Below are positions 25,502 through 34,008 of a stretch of DNA of 50,905 bases, in pieces (position 1 is the first letter of the stretch; the number at the start of each line of letters is the position of its first letter). Below the pieces are notes generated by a model that saw nothing but the letters and a program-made list of their open reading frames with translations, ran no database searches and was not told where the DNA came from. The position numbers and the translations under genes are program-made. The DNA comes from Prevotella sp. (GTDB lineage Bacteria; Bacteroidota; Bacteroidia; Bacteroidales; Bacteroidaceae), in NCBI GenBank assembly GCA_017471245.1, contig JAFUVB010000026.1:1-50905 (forward strand), written 5' to 3'.

Positions 25502-26482
25502 ATGAACGAGCAAAAAGCTATGAAGCCGTATGTCATCGGCTTGGATTTGGGTGGAACTAACTCTGTTTTCGGCATTGTCGACTCCCGGGGAGAGATCAAG
25601 GCAACCACTGCCATCAAGACTCAGGGTTACGACCGCGTGGAAGACTATGTGGATGCCTGCGTTGAAGCGCTTCAGGTGATCATCGAGCAGGTTGGAGGCA
25701 TTGACCAGATTAAGGCAATGGGTATCGGAGCACCCAACGGAAACTTCTATAACGGCACTATCGAGTTCGCTCCCAATCTGGCTTGGGCTCACCATGGGGT
25801 GGTTCCACTTGCCAAATTGTTCAGCGAGCGTCTCAATAACATTCCTGTTGGACTTACTAACGATGCCAACGCCGCCGCCATTGGTGAGATGACATACGGC
25901 GTGGCACGCGGAATGAAGAACTTCATTGTCATTACTTTGGGTACGGGAGTGGGTTCAGGAATCGTGATCAACGGACAGTTGGTATACGGATGCGACGGTT
26001 TTGCCGGTGAGCTGGGTCATGTTATCATGCGCCGCGAGAACGGTCGCTCCTGCGGTTGCGGGCGCAACGGCTGTCTCGAAGCCTATTGCTCTGCCACCGG
26101 AGTGGCACGTACCGCGCGCGAACTGCTCTCCACCACCAATGAGCCTTCGCTGCTTCGCGAGCTTGATCCCGAGAAAATCACTTCGTTGGATGTGTCGATT
26201 GCTGCCGGCAAGGGCGATGAATTGGCAAAGCGCATTTATGAGTTCACGGGCCGCATGCTGGGTGAGGCATGTGCCGATTTTGCCGCTTTCTCTTCACCCG
26301 AGGCATTTATCTTCTTCGGCGGAATGACAAAGGCGGGCGACCTGATTATGGATCCCATCAAGCGCAGCTATGATGAGCATGTGCTGAAGATATTCAAGGG
26401 CAAGGCAAAGTTCCTTGTTAGCGGTCTTGATGGTTCTTCTGCCGCCGTGCTCGGAGCATCAGCCATCGGCTGGGAACTGTGA
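25502..26482 (+). CDS. ROK family glucokinase
   Basis: 326 aa. The phosphate-1 ATP motif LDLGGTN is at 14-20; D121 in TNDANAAAIGE is the catalytic base; H173, C184, C186 and C191 (GHVIMRRENGRSCGCGRNGCLEAY region) are the ROK zinc ligands. It phosphorylates glucose or a close sugar with ATP in the cytosol. No sugar regulator domain is present, so it is a kinase rather than a ROK repressor. A second ATG at 25520 is possible. A strong terminator follows. Confidence 0.92.
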   Translation: MNEQKAMKPYVIGLDLGGTNSVFGIVDSRGEIKATTAIKTQGYDRVEDYVDACVEALQVIIEQVGGIDQIKAMGIGAPNGNFYNGTIEFAPNLAWAHHGVVPLAKLFSERLNNIPVGLTNDANAAAIGEMTYGVARGMKNFIVITLGTGVGSGIVINGQLVYGCDGFAGELGHVIMRRENGRSCGCGRNGCLEAYCSATGVARTARELLSTTNEPSLLRELDPEKITSLDVSIAAGKGDELAKRIYEFTGRMLGEACADFAAFSSPEAFIFFGGMTKAGDLIMDPIKRSYDEHVLKIFKGKAKFLVSGLDGSSAAVLGASAIGWEL

Positions 26483-26550
26483 TCATGGGCAGTATAGTCT
26501 TGGCAGTCGGGTGCCGTCGTGATGGTTTTCGGCGTGCGTCGGCTGCTGTT

Positions 26551-26590
26551 TTCTGGGCGGTTTCATCCATTCGGGTGAAGCCGCCCAGAA
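26551..26590 (+). terminator. Terminator after the glucokinase gene
   Basis: Arms 26551-26568 and 26573-26590 pair over 18 bp (16 Watson-Crick, two G-U) with a 4-base loop, then GTTTTG. Confidence 0.85.
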
Positions 26591-26643
26591 GTTTTGTATT
26601 GAAAAAATATCAGGTTTTATTTGGCATTCCCGCAAATTTCATT

Positions 26644-26651
26644 TATCTTTG
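26644..26651 (+). promoter_or_regulatory. -7 element TATCTTTG directly before the tsaC start
   Basis: TATCTTTG ends 6 bases before the ATG at 26658. The in-frame TTG at 26649 is part of this element and cannot be the start. The transcript should be almost leaderless. Confidence 0.65.
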
Positions 26652-26657
26652 CGCTCT

Positions 26658-27227
26658 ATGAACCAGAAAGAAGATATTCAGAACGCCATAAAAGTGCTGA
26701 AAGAGGGTGGCGTAATCCTATATCCCACCGACACGGTGTGGGGTATCGGCTGCGATGCCACCAATGAACAGGCGGTGAAACGGGTCTACGACATCAAGCA
26801 CCGCGACGATTCTAAAGCGATGATATGCCTTGTTGACAGCGATTCGCGCCTGCAGCGGTATGTGCGCAACGTGCCTAATGTGGCATGGGACATCATGGAT
26901 CTTGCCACCAAACCCACGACGGTGATCTTAGACGGAGCCGTGAACCTTGCCAAGAATCTTGTTGCCGAAGACGGAAGCATTGCCATGCGCATCACCCACG
27001 AGGCATTTTCCAAGGAGTTGTGCTACAGGTTTCAGAAACCGTTGGTTTCCACCAGCGCAAACATTAGCGGCGAACCGCCGGCACAAAACTATGGCGACAT
27101 TAGTCAGGAAATACTCGAAGCGGTGGACTATGTGTGCTTTTCGCGAAGGCAAGAGCATCGCCCTCATACCCCCTCAAGCATCATCAAGCTAAGCGAAGGC
27201 GGAGTTGTTGAGATTATCCGCAAGTGA
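26658..27227 (+). CDS. L-threonylcarbamoyladenylate synthase (Sua5/YrdC family)
   Basis: 189 aa from the ATG at 26658. YrdC fold: GGVILYPTDTVWGIGCDATNEQAVKRVYDIKHRD carries the conserved Pro-Thr-Asp-Thr-Val-Trp-Gly loop and the Lys-Xaa-Arg element; PLVSTSANISGEPP is the second signature. It makes threonylcarbamoyl-AMP for the t6A modification of tRNA. It lacks the C-terminal Sua5 domain, so it is the short TsaC type. The CLC gene follows after 15 bases. Confidence 0.93.
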   Translation: MNQKEDIQNAIKVLKEGGVILYPTDTVWGIGCDATNEQAVKRVYDIKHRDDSKAMICLVDSDSRLQRYVRNVPNVAWDIMDLATKPTTVILDGAVNLAKNLVAEDGSIAMRITHEAFSKELCYRFQKPLVSTSANISGEPPAQNYGDISQEILEAVDYVCFSRRQEHRPHTPSSIIKLSEGGVVEIIRK

Positions 27228-27242
27228 AAAAAACAGTGAACA

Positions 27243-29054
27243 GTGGCGAATACGGTCAACGATATTGAAAATCCACAGACGTGGCTGCAGAGGTTTCTGC
27301 AGTGGCGAGGCAGGCATGTCACCGACAAACAGTTCACCCTGTTGCTGAGTTTCTTCGTTGGCTTCTTCGCAGCAGTGGCTGCCTACGTGCTTCATTGGAT
27401 CATCAAGGAGATCGAAATACTGCTGACGGCAGGCTTCGACATCACTTCCTTCAACTGGCTATATCTGGTTTATCCCGTCATCGGCATCTATCTCACATCG
27501 CTGTTCGTGCATTATATCGTGAGAGACAATATCTCTCACGGCATCACACGTATCCTTTATGCCATATCATCTAAGCGCAGCAGGCTGCCGGGGCATCATT
27601 GCTGGAGCTCGGTGATAGCTTCTGCCATCACCATCGGCTTCGGAGGCTCCGTAGGAGCTGAGGCTCCCATCGTGCTTACAGGCTCTGCCATCGGCAGCAA
27701 CCTGGGGCAAATGTTCAAGTTAGATAGCCATACGCTGATGCTGCTCATGGGTTGCGGTGCATCGGCAGCCATCGCCGGCATCTTCAAAGCGCCGATAGCG
27801 GGGTTGGTGTTCACCTTGGAAGTGCTGATGATCGACCTCACCATGGCATCGTTGCTGCCCATTCTGATAGCCAGTGTCACAGCTGTTTGTTTCAGTTATC
27901 TGTTCAACGGCAGTGCATCGCTATTCTCTTATACGCCCAGTGAGATATGGATGATGCAGCGTTTGCCAGCTTACATCCTGTTAGGAGTGTTCGGCGGCTT
28001 GCTCAGTCTATATTTCATCAGGATGATGAACGTATGCGAGGGCTGGTTTTCCAAGCTTGGCGACAACCGCTATGCCAAGCTTTTGTTGGGCGGAGTGATA
28101 CTGAGCACGTTGATTTTCCTGTTCCCTTCGTTGTACGGCGAGGGCTACCGAAGCATCAATATCCTATTGAACGGGAAGACGGAGGCCGACTGGAACACCA
28201 TCCTGAATACCTCATTGTTCTACGGTAACGGCAAACTGCTCGTGCTTTATCTTGGCATGGTGCTGCTGACAAAGGTGTTTGCAACGTCGGCAACCAACGG
28301 AGGCGGAGGCTGCGGCGGTACTTTCGCACCCTCGCTCTTTATCGGAGCCTTCGGCGGATTTCTCTTTGCCCGTTTGTGGAACATAGAACAGATAGGCGTG
28401 TATATACCCGAAAACAACTTCACCATGCTGGGAATGGCAGCCGTGATGGCTGGTGTGATGCACGCTCCGCTCACCGGAATCTTCCTCATAGCCGAGCTCA
28501 CGGGCGGCTATGCCATGTTTATTCCGCTGATGATTGTAAGCATCTGCTCCTATCTCACTATCATTATCTTCGAACCCCACAGTATTTATGGCATGCGACT
28601 TGCACGCGAAGGCAAGCTGATAACCCATCATACCGACCGCGCCGCCCTCACTCTGATGAGCCTCGACAGTATCATCGACCGCCATTTCACTGCCGTTGAT
28701 GCCGACATGCCGCTACATTCGCTGGTGCATTCACTCAGTCACAGCAAGACAGACATACTTCCCGTGCTCGATGCAGCCGGCAATTTGCTGGGCGAAATCA
28801 ACATTACGAAGATCCGACACATAGTGTTTCGCACCGAATTATATCATCATTTCAAGGTTTCTCAGCTGATGGCGCAGCCGCCAGCCGTGCTTAGTGTGAA
28901 CGATTCGATGGAAGAGGTGATGAAAAAGTTCGATGAAACAGATGCTGTGATGCTTCCCGTGCTCGATATAGAGAGCCATCTCCGCGGTTATATCTCACGT
29001 GCACATCTTTATAATGCCTATAGGCAGATGGTTTCTGATTTGTCGGCAGAGTAG
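27243..29054 (+). CDS. CLC-type chloride transport protein with CBS pair
   Basis: 603 aa, GTG start. The membrane part spans about 30-450, with GFGGSVGAEAPIV near 132-143 (E140 matches the gating glutamate), FKAPIAGLVFTLEVL near 181-195 and GGGCGGTFAPSLFIGAFGG near 353-371. Residues about 475-600 hold two CBS domains. At the position of the proton glutamate of bacterial exchangers the residue is V194 (E193 precedes it), which is the residue found in CLC channels. Whether it is a channel or an exchanger needs experiment. No other in-frame start lies near, so GTG is used. Likely cotranscribed with tsaC. Confidence 0.93.
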   Translation: MANTVNDIENPQTWLQRFLQWRGRHVTDKQFTLLLSFFVGFFAAVAAYVLHWIIKEIEILLTAGFDITSFNWLYLVYPVIGIYLTSLFVHYIVRDNISHGITRILYAISSKRSRLPGHHCWSSVIASAITIGFGGSVGAEAPIVLTGSAIGSNLGQMFKLDSHTLMLLMGCGASAAIAGIFKAPIAGLVFTLEVLMIDLTMASLLPILIASVTAVCFSYLFNGSASLFSYTPSEIWMMQRLPAYILLGVFGGLLSLYFIRMMNVCEGWFSKLGDNRYAKLLLGGVILSTLIFLFPSLYGEGYRSINILLNGKTEADWNTILNTSLFYGNGKLLVLYLGMVLLTKVFATSATNGGGGCGGTFAPSLFIGAFGGFLFARLWNIEQIGVYIPENNFTMLGMAAVMAGVMHAPLTGIFLIAELTGGYAMFIPLMIVSICSYLTIIIFEPHSIYGMRLAREGKLITHHTDRAALTLMSLDSIIDRHFTAVDADMPLHSLVHSLSHSKTDILPVLDAAGNLLGEINITKIRHIVFRTELYHHFKVSQLMAQPPAVLSVNDSMEEVMKKFDETDAVMLPVLDIESHLRGYISRAHLYNAYRQMVSDLSAE

Positions 29055-29139
29055 TCTTTGGGTGTTGCCGACATTCGTTTTCTTCGGTTTTTGTAAACTA
29101 TTGATTATCAATAATTTGTGAAAAGCGGTCGTTTCCCTT

Positions 29140-29355
29140 TTCAAAACCTATGTTTTTGGGCTTCAAAAACATAGGTTTTGGCGTTCAAAAACATAGATTT
29201 TGAGCCTCAAAAACATAGGTTTTGAAAAACGGGAGCTAAGCATGCCGAAAAAGGCACCTCGCTTTGGAGCCTGAACAGATGTGTTTTTGCACCTGAAGAG
29301 ATGCGTTTTGGAGCCTGAGCAGATTTATTTTGGCACCTGAACAGATGTGTTGAGG
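29140..29355. repeat. 22-bp phased array, locus 4 (4 canonical units plus about 6 of a second type)
   Basis: Canonical cores (AAAACATAGGTTTTG type) have centres at 29150, 29172, 29194 and 29216. The following stretch is made of different units (GAACAGATGTGTTTT, then GCACCT) beginning at 29273, 29295, 29317 and 29339, again 22 bp apart and in the same register as the canonical part; two weak units bridge them at about 29238 and 29260. The array lies between the convergent CLC and fmt genes. Confidence 0.87.
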
Positions 29356-29369
29356 GGCGGTGAAAGGGG

Positions 29370-30356
29370 CTATGCGAGCCTGCATTTATCGATGTTTCGG
29401 AATCCGTTGAGGAAATCTCGCGCGCTCATACGTTTCTTTCCGGTGAGCTGAATCTCGACCAGCTCCAGCAATTCGTCGGCTGCCGCAACATAGAGTCGGC
29501 CGTTCTCTGCGACGATAGTTCCGGCATCGGCCTGCGTTTTCTTCCCCGTCTTGGCGGTTTTATATACTTTCAAAACCGTTTTCTTTCCGTTTTCGTCTTC
29601 CAAGGTGGTCCATGAACCGGGGTAGGGACTCAGCCCGCGCACGAAGTCGTATACTCTTTTCGCCTCCTGGTTCCAGCAAATCTCGCAGGTTTCCTTGAAT
29701 ATTTTCGGTGCATTGTGCAGCTCGGTGCCAGCCTGGATCATCGCTTCTTGCGGCAGCGATTCCACATGTCCGTCGCCCTTCAGGATCATTTCGATGGTCT
29801 CGATGGCAGCTTCGGCTCCGGCTTCCATCAGTCCGTTGTATACATCTTCCACGTTATAGTCGTCGTGAATGTCGAAAGGCCGCTGCAAGATGATCCTTCC
29901 CGTGTCGATGTCGTGGTCGAGGAAGAACGTGGTGACGCCGGTTTTCGTCTCGCCGTTGATTACTGCCCAGTTGATGGGAGCTGCGCCGCGGTATTGCGGA
30001 AGCAGGGCTGCATGCACGTTGAAGGTGCCGAACCGGGGCATCGCCCATACCACTTCGGGCAGCATCCTGAATGCCACCACCACCTGAAGGTGTGCTTCAT
30101 AGCTGCGGAGCCTCTGCACAAACGCCTCGTCTTTCATCTTTTCGGGCTGCAGTATGTCGGCTTCGCTGATGCCGCGTTCCAGTGCGAACCGCTTCACATC
30201 GGGCATTTGCAGCGTGTCGTGATGCCTTCCCACCGGCTTGTCGGGCTGAGTAACCACGGCAACAACGTTGTATCCGCCGTCCAAAAGTGCCTTCAGCGTG
30301 CCTACGGCAAACTCTGGCGTTCCCATGAAAACGATTCTCAAATCTTCTTTCTTCAT
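29370..30356 (-). CDS. fmt: Methionyl-tRNA formyltransferase
   Basis: 328 aa. FMGTPEFAVGTLKALL opens the Rossmann part; VHAALLPQYRGAAPINWAVINGETKTGVTTFF contains the catalytic Asn-His-Asp region with the SLLP-like loop; the C-terminal OB-like domain binds tRNA. It formylates initiator Met-tRNA. From memory fmt often clusters with a CLC gene and a YrdC gene in Bacteroides; here it is on the opposite strand. Its promoter is TAACTTTG on the minus strand (30382-30389), part of a duplicated segment. Confidence 0.95.
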   Translation of the reverse strand: MKKEDLRIVFMGTPEFAVGTLKALLDGGYNVVAVVTQPDKPVGRHHDTLQMPDVKRFALERGISEADILQPEKMKDEAFVQRLRSYEAHLQVVVAFRMLPEVVWAMPRFGTFNVHAALLPQYRGAAPINWAVINGETKTGVTTFFLDHDIDTGRIILQRPFDIHDDYNVEDVYNGLMEAGAEAAIETIEMILKGDGHVESLPQEAMIQAGTELHNAPKIFKETCEICWNQEAKRVYDFVRGLSPYPGSWTTLEDENGKKTVLKVYKTAKTGKKTQADAGTIVAENGRLYVAAADELLELVEIQLTGKKRMSARDFLNGFRNIDKCRLA

Positions 30357-30381
30357 ATCTTGTGATTCCTTTTTTCCGGTG

Positions 30382-30514
30382 CAAAGTTACGAATAAACGA
30401 GTGAAATGGCAAAGAAAAATGTTGTTTTTCTCTTTACATTTCCGAGTGCGAGTAACTTCGGCGTAGCCAAAGTTACGAATAAACGAGTGAAATGGCAAAG
30501 AAAAATGTTGTTTT
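30382..30514. repeat. 46-bp direct repeat containing the fmt promoter, with a hairpin between copies
   Basis: Positions 30383-30428 and 30469-30514 are identical over 46 bp. Each copy has CAAAGTTA at its left end, which reads TAACTTTG on the minus strand, so the fmt -7 element exists twice (30382-30389 and 30468-30475). Between them GTAACTTCGGC and GCCAAAGTTAC (about 30451-30475) form an 11-bp hairpin with one G-U pair. Confidence 0.85.
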
Positions 30515-30571
30515 GGGCTTGATTTTTGTATTTTCTATGGGCAGGCAGCACGTTTTTCCGTTTTTTTTATC

Positions 30572-30579
30572 TAATTTTG
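30572..30579 (+). promoter_or_regulatory. -7 promoter element of the subtilase gene (TAATTTTG)
   Basis: Consensus -7 element 23 bases before the ATG at 30603; it excludes the upstream in-frame ATG at 30492. Confidence 0.65.
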
Positions 30580-30602
30580 CATGCTATAGAACAGTTGCCC
30601 AG

Positions 30603-32828
30603 ATGAAGAAGATTGCTGTGGTTTTGCTGACATTATTGTCGGTTTATGTGCTTCCCACAGAAGCTCAGCGGGCCGACTATGCCAAGATGTCATCGCTTGT
30701 AAGGCAGATTGCGGTGAGGGAAAGCGCCGGAGCAAGGAATATGCGACCGACAAATCCGCAGCCGCAACCGATGCAACCGCAGCCGCAACCGTCGGTATGC
30801 GCCTTTGTGCGGATAGAAGGCGATGGCGGGCAGGTGCTCAGCGAGAACGGATGCCGGCAGCTGGCGCGCTTCGGCGACATCTATATTGCCGATATTCCTG
30901 TAAACAGGCTGCGCTCACTTTCGCTTTACGGCAACGTGAAACGTATTGAGGCAGGCAGGCAGATGAGCGTGATGGTAGACACAACGGCACAAATCACCAA
31001 TGTGATCCCACTGCGCGAGGGAACCAGTCTGCCGCAGGCCTACACTGGAAAGGGCGTTATCATGGGCTTGGAAGACATCGGATTCGACCTTACCCATCCC
31101 AATTTCTTCGACAACAACATGCAGGAGTGCCGCATCAAGCGCTTCTGGGACCAGCTCTCACCTGACACCATTGGCAGCCAACTCTATGTGGGGCAGGAGT
31201 ATACCACAGCTGCCGACATTCAAAACTACAGGCATTCGCGCGACGCATTGCTCTCCGGCCATGGCAATCATACGCTCGGAATCGCCGCAGGCACAGGTTG
31301 CGGCACTCCCTATCGCGGTATCGCCTATGAAAGCGACATCTGTTTAGTGAGCAATGCTGTGACATCCGACACCGTTTTGATTGATGAAACGCAGCGATGG
31401 AAGTACACCACGGCAACCGATGCACTGGGATTCAAGTATATTTTCGACTATGCCGAGCGCCAAGGCATGCCTTGCGTGATCTCATTCAGTGAGGGTTCAT
31501 ACGAGGATTTGCATGGCGACAACCAGCTGTTCAGCACTGTTCTCAGCAGTTTAACGGGTCCCGGGCGCATCTTCGTGGCATCTGCCGGCAACGAAGGACA
31601 CCATAACACGTTCTTCAGAAAGCCGCGGGGAGTGGAGCATATCGGCGCTTTCTTCCGCCGTTGGGGCAATGACAATGCGTTTTTACTTAAATCCGACGGT
31701 GCGTTTTCGTTGCGGATGCTGGTGTATGAGTCGGAAACGCGCGCCGACACCTTGGTCATCCCCTCGTCGAAGATACTCTCCATGCCCGATTCTTTGCTCA
31801 CCGACACCGTGAATCTCTTAGGTATCGCGTTCCCGATAGAGATTCAAGCCTATCCGTCGGGGTTCAATCCCATTGAGACAGCCTACGATTTCTATATCCA
31901 GTCGCCCGATCTCTTCGGCTATAACCCGCCTATTTCATTCGAAATCATGGGTGCCGATGCCGATGTTTGCCTATATCGCATCTATGGAGAAATAGAGCAA
32001 AACGCCATGAATCCGCTGCTCACGGCGGGCGAATGCACCCACAGCGTGTTCTCGCCGGGCAGTTCGCCGGCCGCCATCTGTGTGGGTGCCACTACCCATC
32101 GCCATGGTTTCTTCAATCACGAAGGCGATTGGGTGGAAAGCGAATGGGGTGACGACGGCACGAGAGCCACCTTCTCGAGCGTGGGACCTACCATCGACGA
32201 AAGAATCAAGCCCGATGTGATGGCTCCCGGCAATGCCATTGTCTCGTCGTTCAGCAGTTTCTATCGTGAGGCAAATCCCGAATCGGGGCTGGGAAACGAT
32301 GTTTCTTACACCGTTCACGACGGTCGCCGCTATCCGTGGTATGTCGAAACGGGCACCTCCATGTCAACTCCCGTGGTGGCGGGAATCATCGCCCTCTGGC
32401 TCGAAGCCAATCCAAACCTCACTCCCGAGGATGTTAAGGAGATATTCCGAAAGACTTGTAGGCGCTGCGACGAGACGCTCTCATATCCCAACAACTACTA
32501 TGGCTATGGCGAAATCGATGCCTATCGTGGGTTGTTAGAGGTGTTGCAGCTGAGCGGAATACCCGAAATCTCGCACCATAACCCCCAGCAACTCAAGGCT
32601 TTGAGCATGGGCGACGGCATGTGGCTGTTACATACGGGCGAAGTTTATCATAGCAGCTTGCGCATAACAGTTTACGACATGCAGGGCGTGAGCCAACGGG
32701 CGGAAGTGACAGACCGTGGCAATGGCGAGTTGATACTCAACATCCGGCACCTGCCCCGCGGTGTTTACGCAGTTCAGCTGAATGCCTCTTCCCGCCGATT
32801 GTCGGGCTCTTTCCTCGTCAGGCGATAG
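30603..32828 (+). CDS. Secreted S8 (subtilisin-like) serine protease with probable T9SS sorting tail
   Basis: 741 aa from the ATG at 30603 (MKKIAVVLLTLLS), with a signal peptide ending near TEAQ. A Pro-Gln repeat lies near residues 51-62. Catalytic residues (start at 30603): D158 in GLEDIGFD, H220 in SGHGNHTLGIAAG and S586 in GTSMSTPVVAG; the oxyanion Asn is in SAGNEG near 330. A large insertion separates His and Ser. The last 80 residues (LRITVYDMQGVS ... LPRGVYAVQLN ... SGSFLVRR) resemble a type IX secretion C-terminal sorting domain. It is likely exported across the outer membrane and degrades proteins. No gene partner is evident. Confidence 0.9.
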   Translation: MKKIAVVLLTLLSVYVLPTEAQRADYAKMSSLVRQIAVRESAGARNMRPTNPQPQPMQPQPQPSVCAFVRIEGDGGQVLSENGCRQLARFGDIYIADIPVNRLRSLSLYGNVKRIEAGRQMSVMVDTTAQITNVIPLREGTSLPQAYTGKGVIMGLEDIGFDLTHPNFFDNNMQECRIKRFWDQLSPDTIGSQLYVGQEYTTAADIQNYRHSRDALLSGHGNHTLGIAAGTGCGTPYRGIAYESDICLVSNAVTSDTVLIDETQRWKYTTATDALGFKYIFDYAERQGMPCVISFSEGSYEDLHGDNQLFSTVLSSLTGPGRIFVASAGNEGHHNTFFRKPRGVEHIGAFFRRWGNDNAFLLKSDGAFSLRMLVYESETRADTLVIPSSKILSMPDSLLTDTVNLLGIAFPIEIQAYPSGFNPIETAYDFYIQSPDLFGYNPPISFEIMGADADVCLYRIYGEIEQNAMNPLLTAGECTHSVFSPGSSPAAICVGATTHRHGFFNHEGDWVESEWGDDGTRATFSSVGPTIDERIKPDVMAPGNAIVSSFSSFYREANPESGLGNDVSYTVHDGRRYPWYVETGTSMSTPVVAGIIALWLEANPNLTPEDVKEIFRKTCRRCDETLSYPNNYYGYGEIDAYRGLLEVLQLSGIPEISHHNPQQLKALSMGDGMWLLHTGEVYHSSLRITVYDMQGVSQRAEVTDRGNGELILNIRHLPRGVYAVQLNASSRRLSGSFLVRR

Positions 32829-32849
32829 TCTGATGCCTCCGCATCATTA

Positions 32850-32916
32850 TAATTAGGTATTCGTGAAATACCCTACTTTTAGGTATTGCAGCAACTGTTT
32901 TTTCATATTATCTTTG
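32850..32916 (+). promoter_or_regulatory. Promoter with TAGGTATT repeats
   Basis: TATCTTTG at 32909-32916 is a -7 element. Just upstream, TAGGTATT, its inverted form AATACCCTA and a second TAGGTATT occur within about 35 bases (32854-32888), which could be a regulator site. Confidence 0.45.
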
Positions 32917-32921
32917 CAGCC

Positions 32922-33033
32922 GAATAATGAATAATTGTGATAAACGATCTTTAATCTTGTTCGCTAAATAAAATTCATAATGTTTTTGTATAAATGTACG
33001 GGGATGGCTGTGAAGTCATCCCTTTGCTTTTCA
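32922..33033 (+). ncRNA. Candidate ~110-nt small RNA or leader
   Basis: Transcription from the promoter at 32909-32916 would run to a hairpin GGGATGGCT (33001-33009), 4-base loop, AGTCATCCC (33014-33022), one G-U pair, then TTTGCTTTT. In between only a 14-codon frame exists (32927-32971). The MBL gene has its own promoter at 33102, so this unit is separate. Weaker case than the one at 11.6 kb because the T-run is interrupted. Confidence 0.4.
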
Positions 33034-33101
33034 TGTGCAGGAAGATGGTTTTATTTCTTCGAAAAGTTGTTAAAAAAGTGGTATTTATGGAATGAATTCA
33101 T

Positions 33102-33109
33102 TATATTTG
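33102..33109 (+). promoter_or_regulatory. -7 promoter element TATATTTG of the MBL-fold lipoprotein gene
   Basis: Consensus -7 element ending 10 bases before the ATG at 33120 and 31 before the one at 33141. Confidence 0.6.
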
Positions 33110-33119
33110 CACCATCATT

Positions 33120-33881
33120 ATGATAAAACTATTTAACCTTATGAGGAAAATTCATTTATTTGTATTGTTGCTGATGACAAGTTTAGTGGCGTGCGGGCAG
33201 CAGAAAGAGGCCGAAGGAACGGATTCCTTCGTTACGCCTTCGGGCAAAAAGGTGGTGTTTACATGCATCAAGCATGCGAGTATCAGGATCAACTACGACG
33301 GAAAGGAGATACAGATAGACCCTGTGACCAACCTTCCGCCGATGACCGACTATACGAAGATGCCGAAGGCTGATTACATCTTCGTGACCCATGAGCACGG
33401 TGACCATTTCGACAAGCAGGCTATTGCCGCACTCACCAAGGCGGAAACCAAGCTCATCACCAATGCACGCTGCGCCGAAATGCTGGGCTACGGCACCGTG
33501 ATGGCTAACGGCGACAACCTTTCTTTGGCAGATGACATAAGGGTGGAAGCCGTTCCTGCCTACAACAATACCCCTGGACGCGAGAAATTTCATCCCAAAG
33601 GGCGCGACAACGGCTTCGTCATCACGCTCGACGGCTTTAGGATCTACGTGGCGGGTGATACCGAGGACGTGCCTGAAATGGCCGACATCAAAGACATTGA
33701 TGTGGCATTCCTGCCCTGCAACCAGCCCTATACCATGTTGCCCGAACAACTTGTCAGGGCGGCGCGCATGGTGAATCCCAAGGTGTTGTTCCCCTATCAT
33801 TATTCTCAGACCGACATGAACACGGTGGTTGAGATGATGAAACAGTCGCCCATAGATGTGCGAATCCGCAACTATCAGTGA
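33120..33881 (+). CDS. MBL-fold metallohydrolase, lipoprotein
   Basis: 253 aa. The lipoprotein signal ends at LVAC (C25). The metal motif THEHGDHFD gives H91, H93, D95 and H96; further ligands are probably in AGDTEDVPEM and FPYHYSQ. The layout is that of UlaG-like beta-lactamase-fold hydrolases. It is likely attached to a membrane on the periplasmic side; the substrate is unknown. The start could instead be the ATG at 33141 (MRKIHLF), which gives a more usual leader length and signal peptide. Confidence 0.85.
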   Translation: MIKLFNLMRKIHLFVLLLMTSLVACGQQKEAEGTDSFVTPSGKKVVFTCIKHASIRINYDGKEIQIDPVTNLPPMTDYTKMPKADYIFVTHEHGDHFDKQAIAALTKAETKLITNARCAEMLGYGTVMANGDNLSLADDIRVEAVPAYNNTPGREKFHPKGRDNGFVITLDGFRIYVAGDTEDVPEMADIKDIDVAFLPCNQPYTMLPEQLVRAARMVNPKVLFPYHYSQTDMNTVVEMMKQSPIDVRIRNYQ

Positions 33882-33945
33882 TTGTTGCGTGCCAATAGCG
33901 GCTTGTTGCGTGCCAATAGCTGCCGTTTGCATGCCTTGAATGGCA
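33882..33945. repeat. 21-bp tandem repeat, about 2.5 copies
   Basis: TTGTTGCGTGCCAATAGC occurs at 33882 and again at 33903, 21 bases apart, followed by a diverged third copy (GTTTGCATGCC). It begins directly after the stop codon of the MBL gene. Different in sequence from the 22-bp arrays. Confidence 0.6.
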
Positions 33946-34008
33946 AAAAGTTTGGTGCCCCGATGCATTTATCTCCGCCAGAACGCTTGCGGTTTCAGAA
34001 TAATTGTG

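Noticed and set aside
30492-30602. N-terminal extension of the subtilase from the ATG at 30492
   Set aside because: The extension lies over the 46-bp direct repeat and upstream of the -7 element at 30572; the signal peptide begins at 30603.
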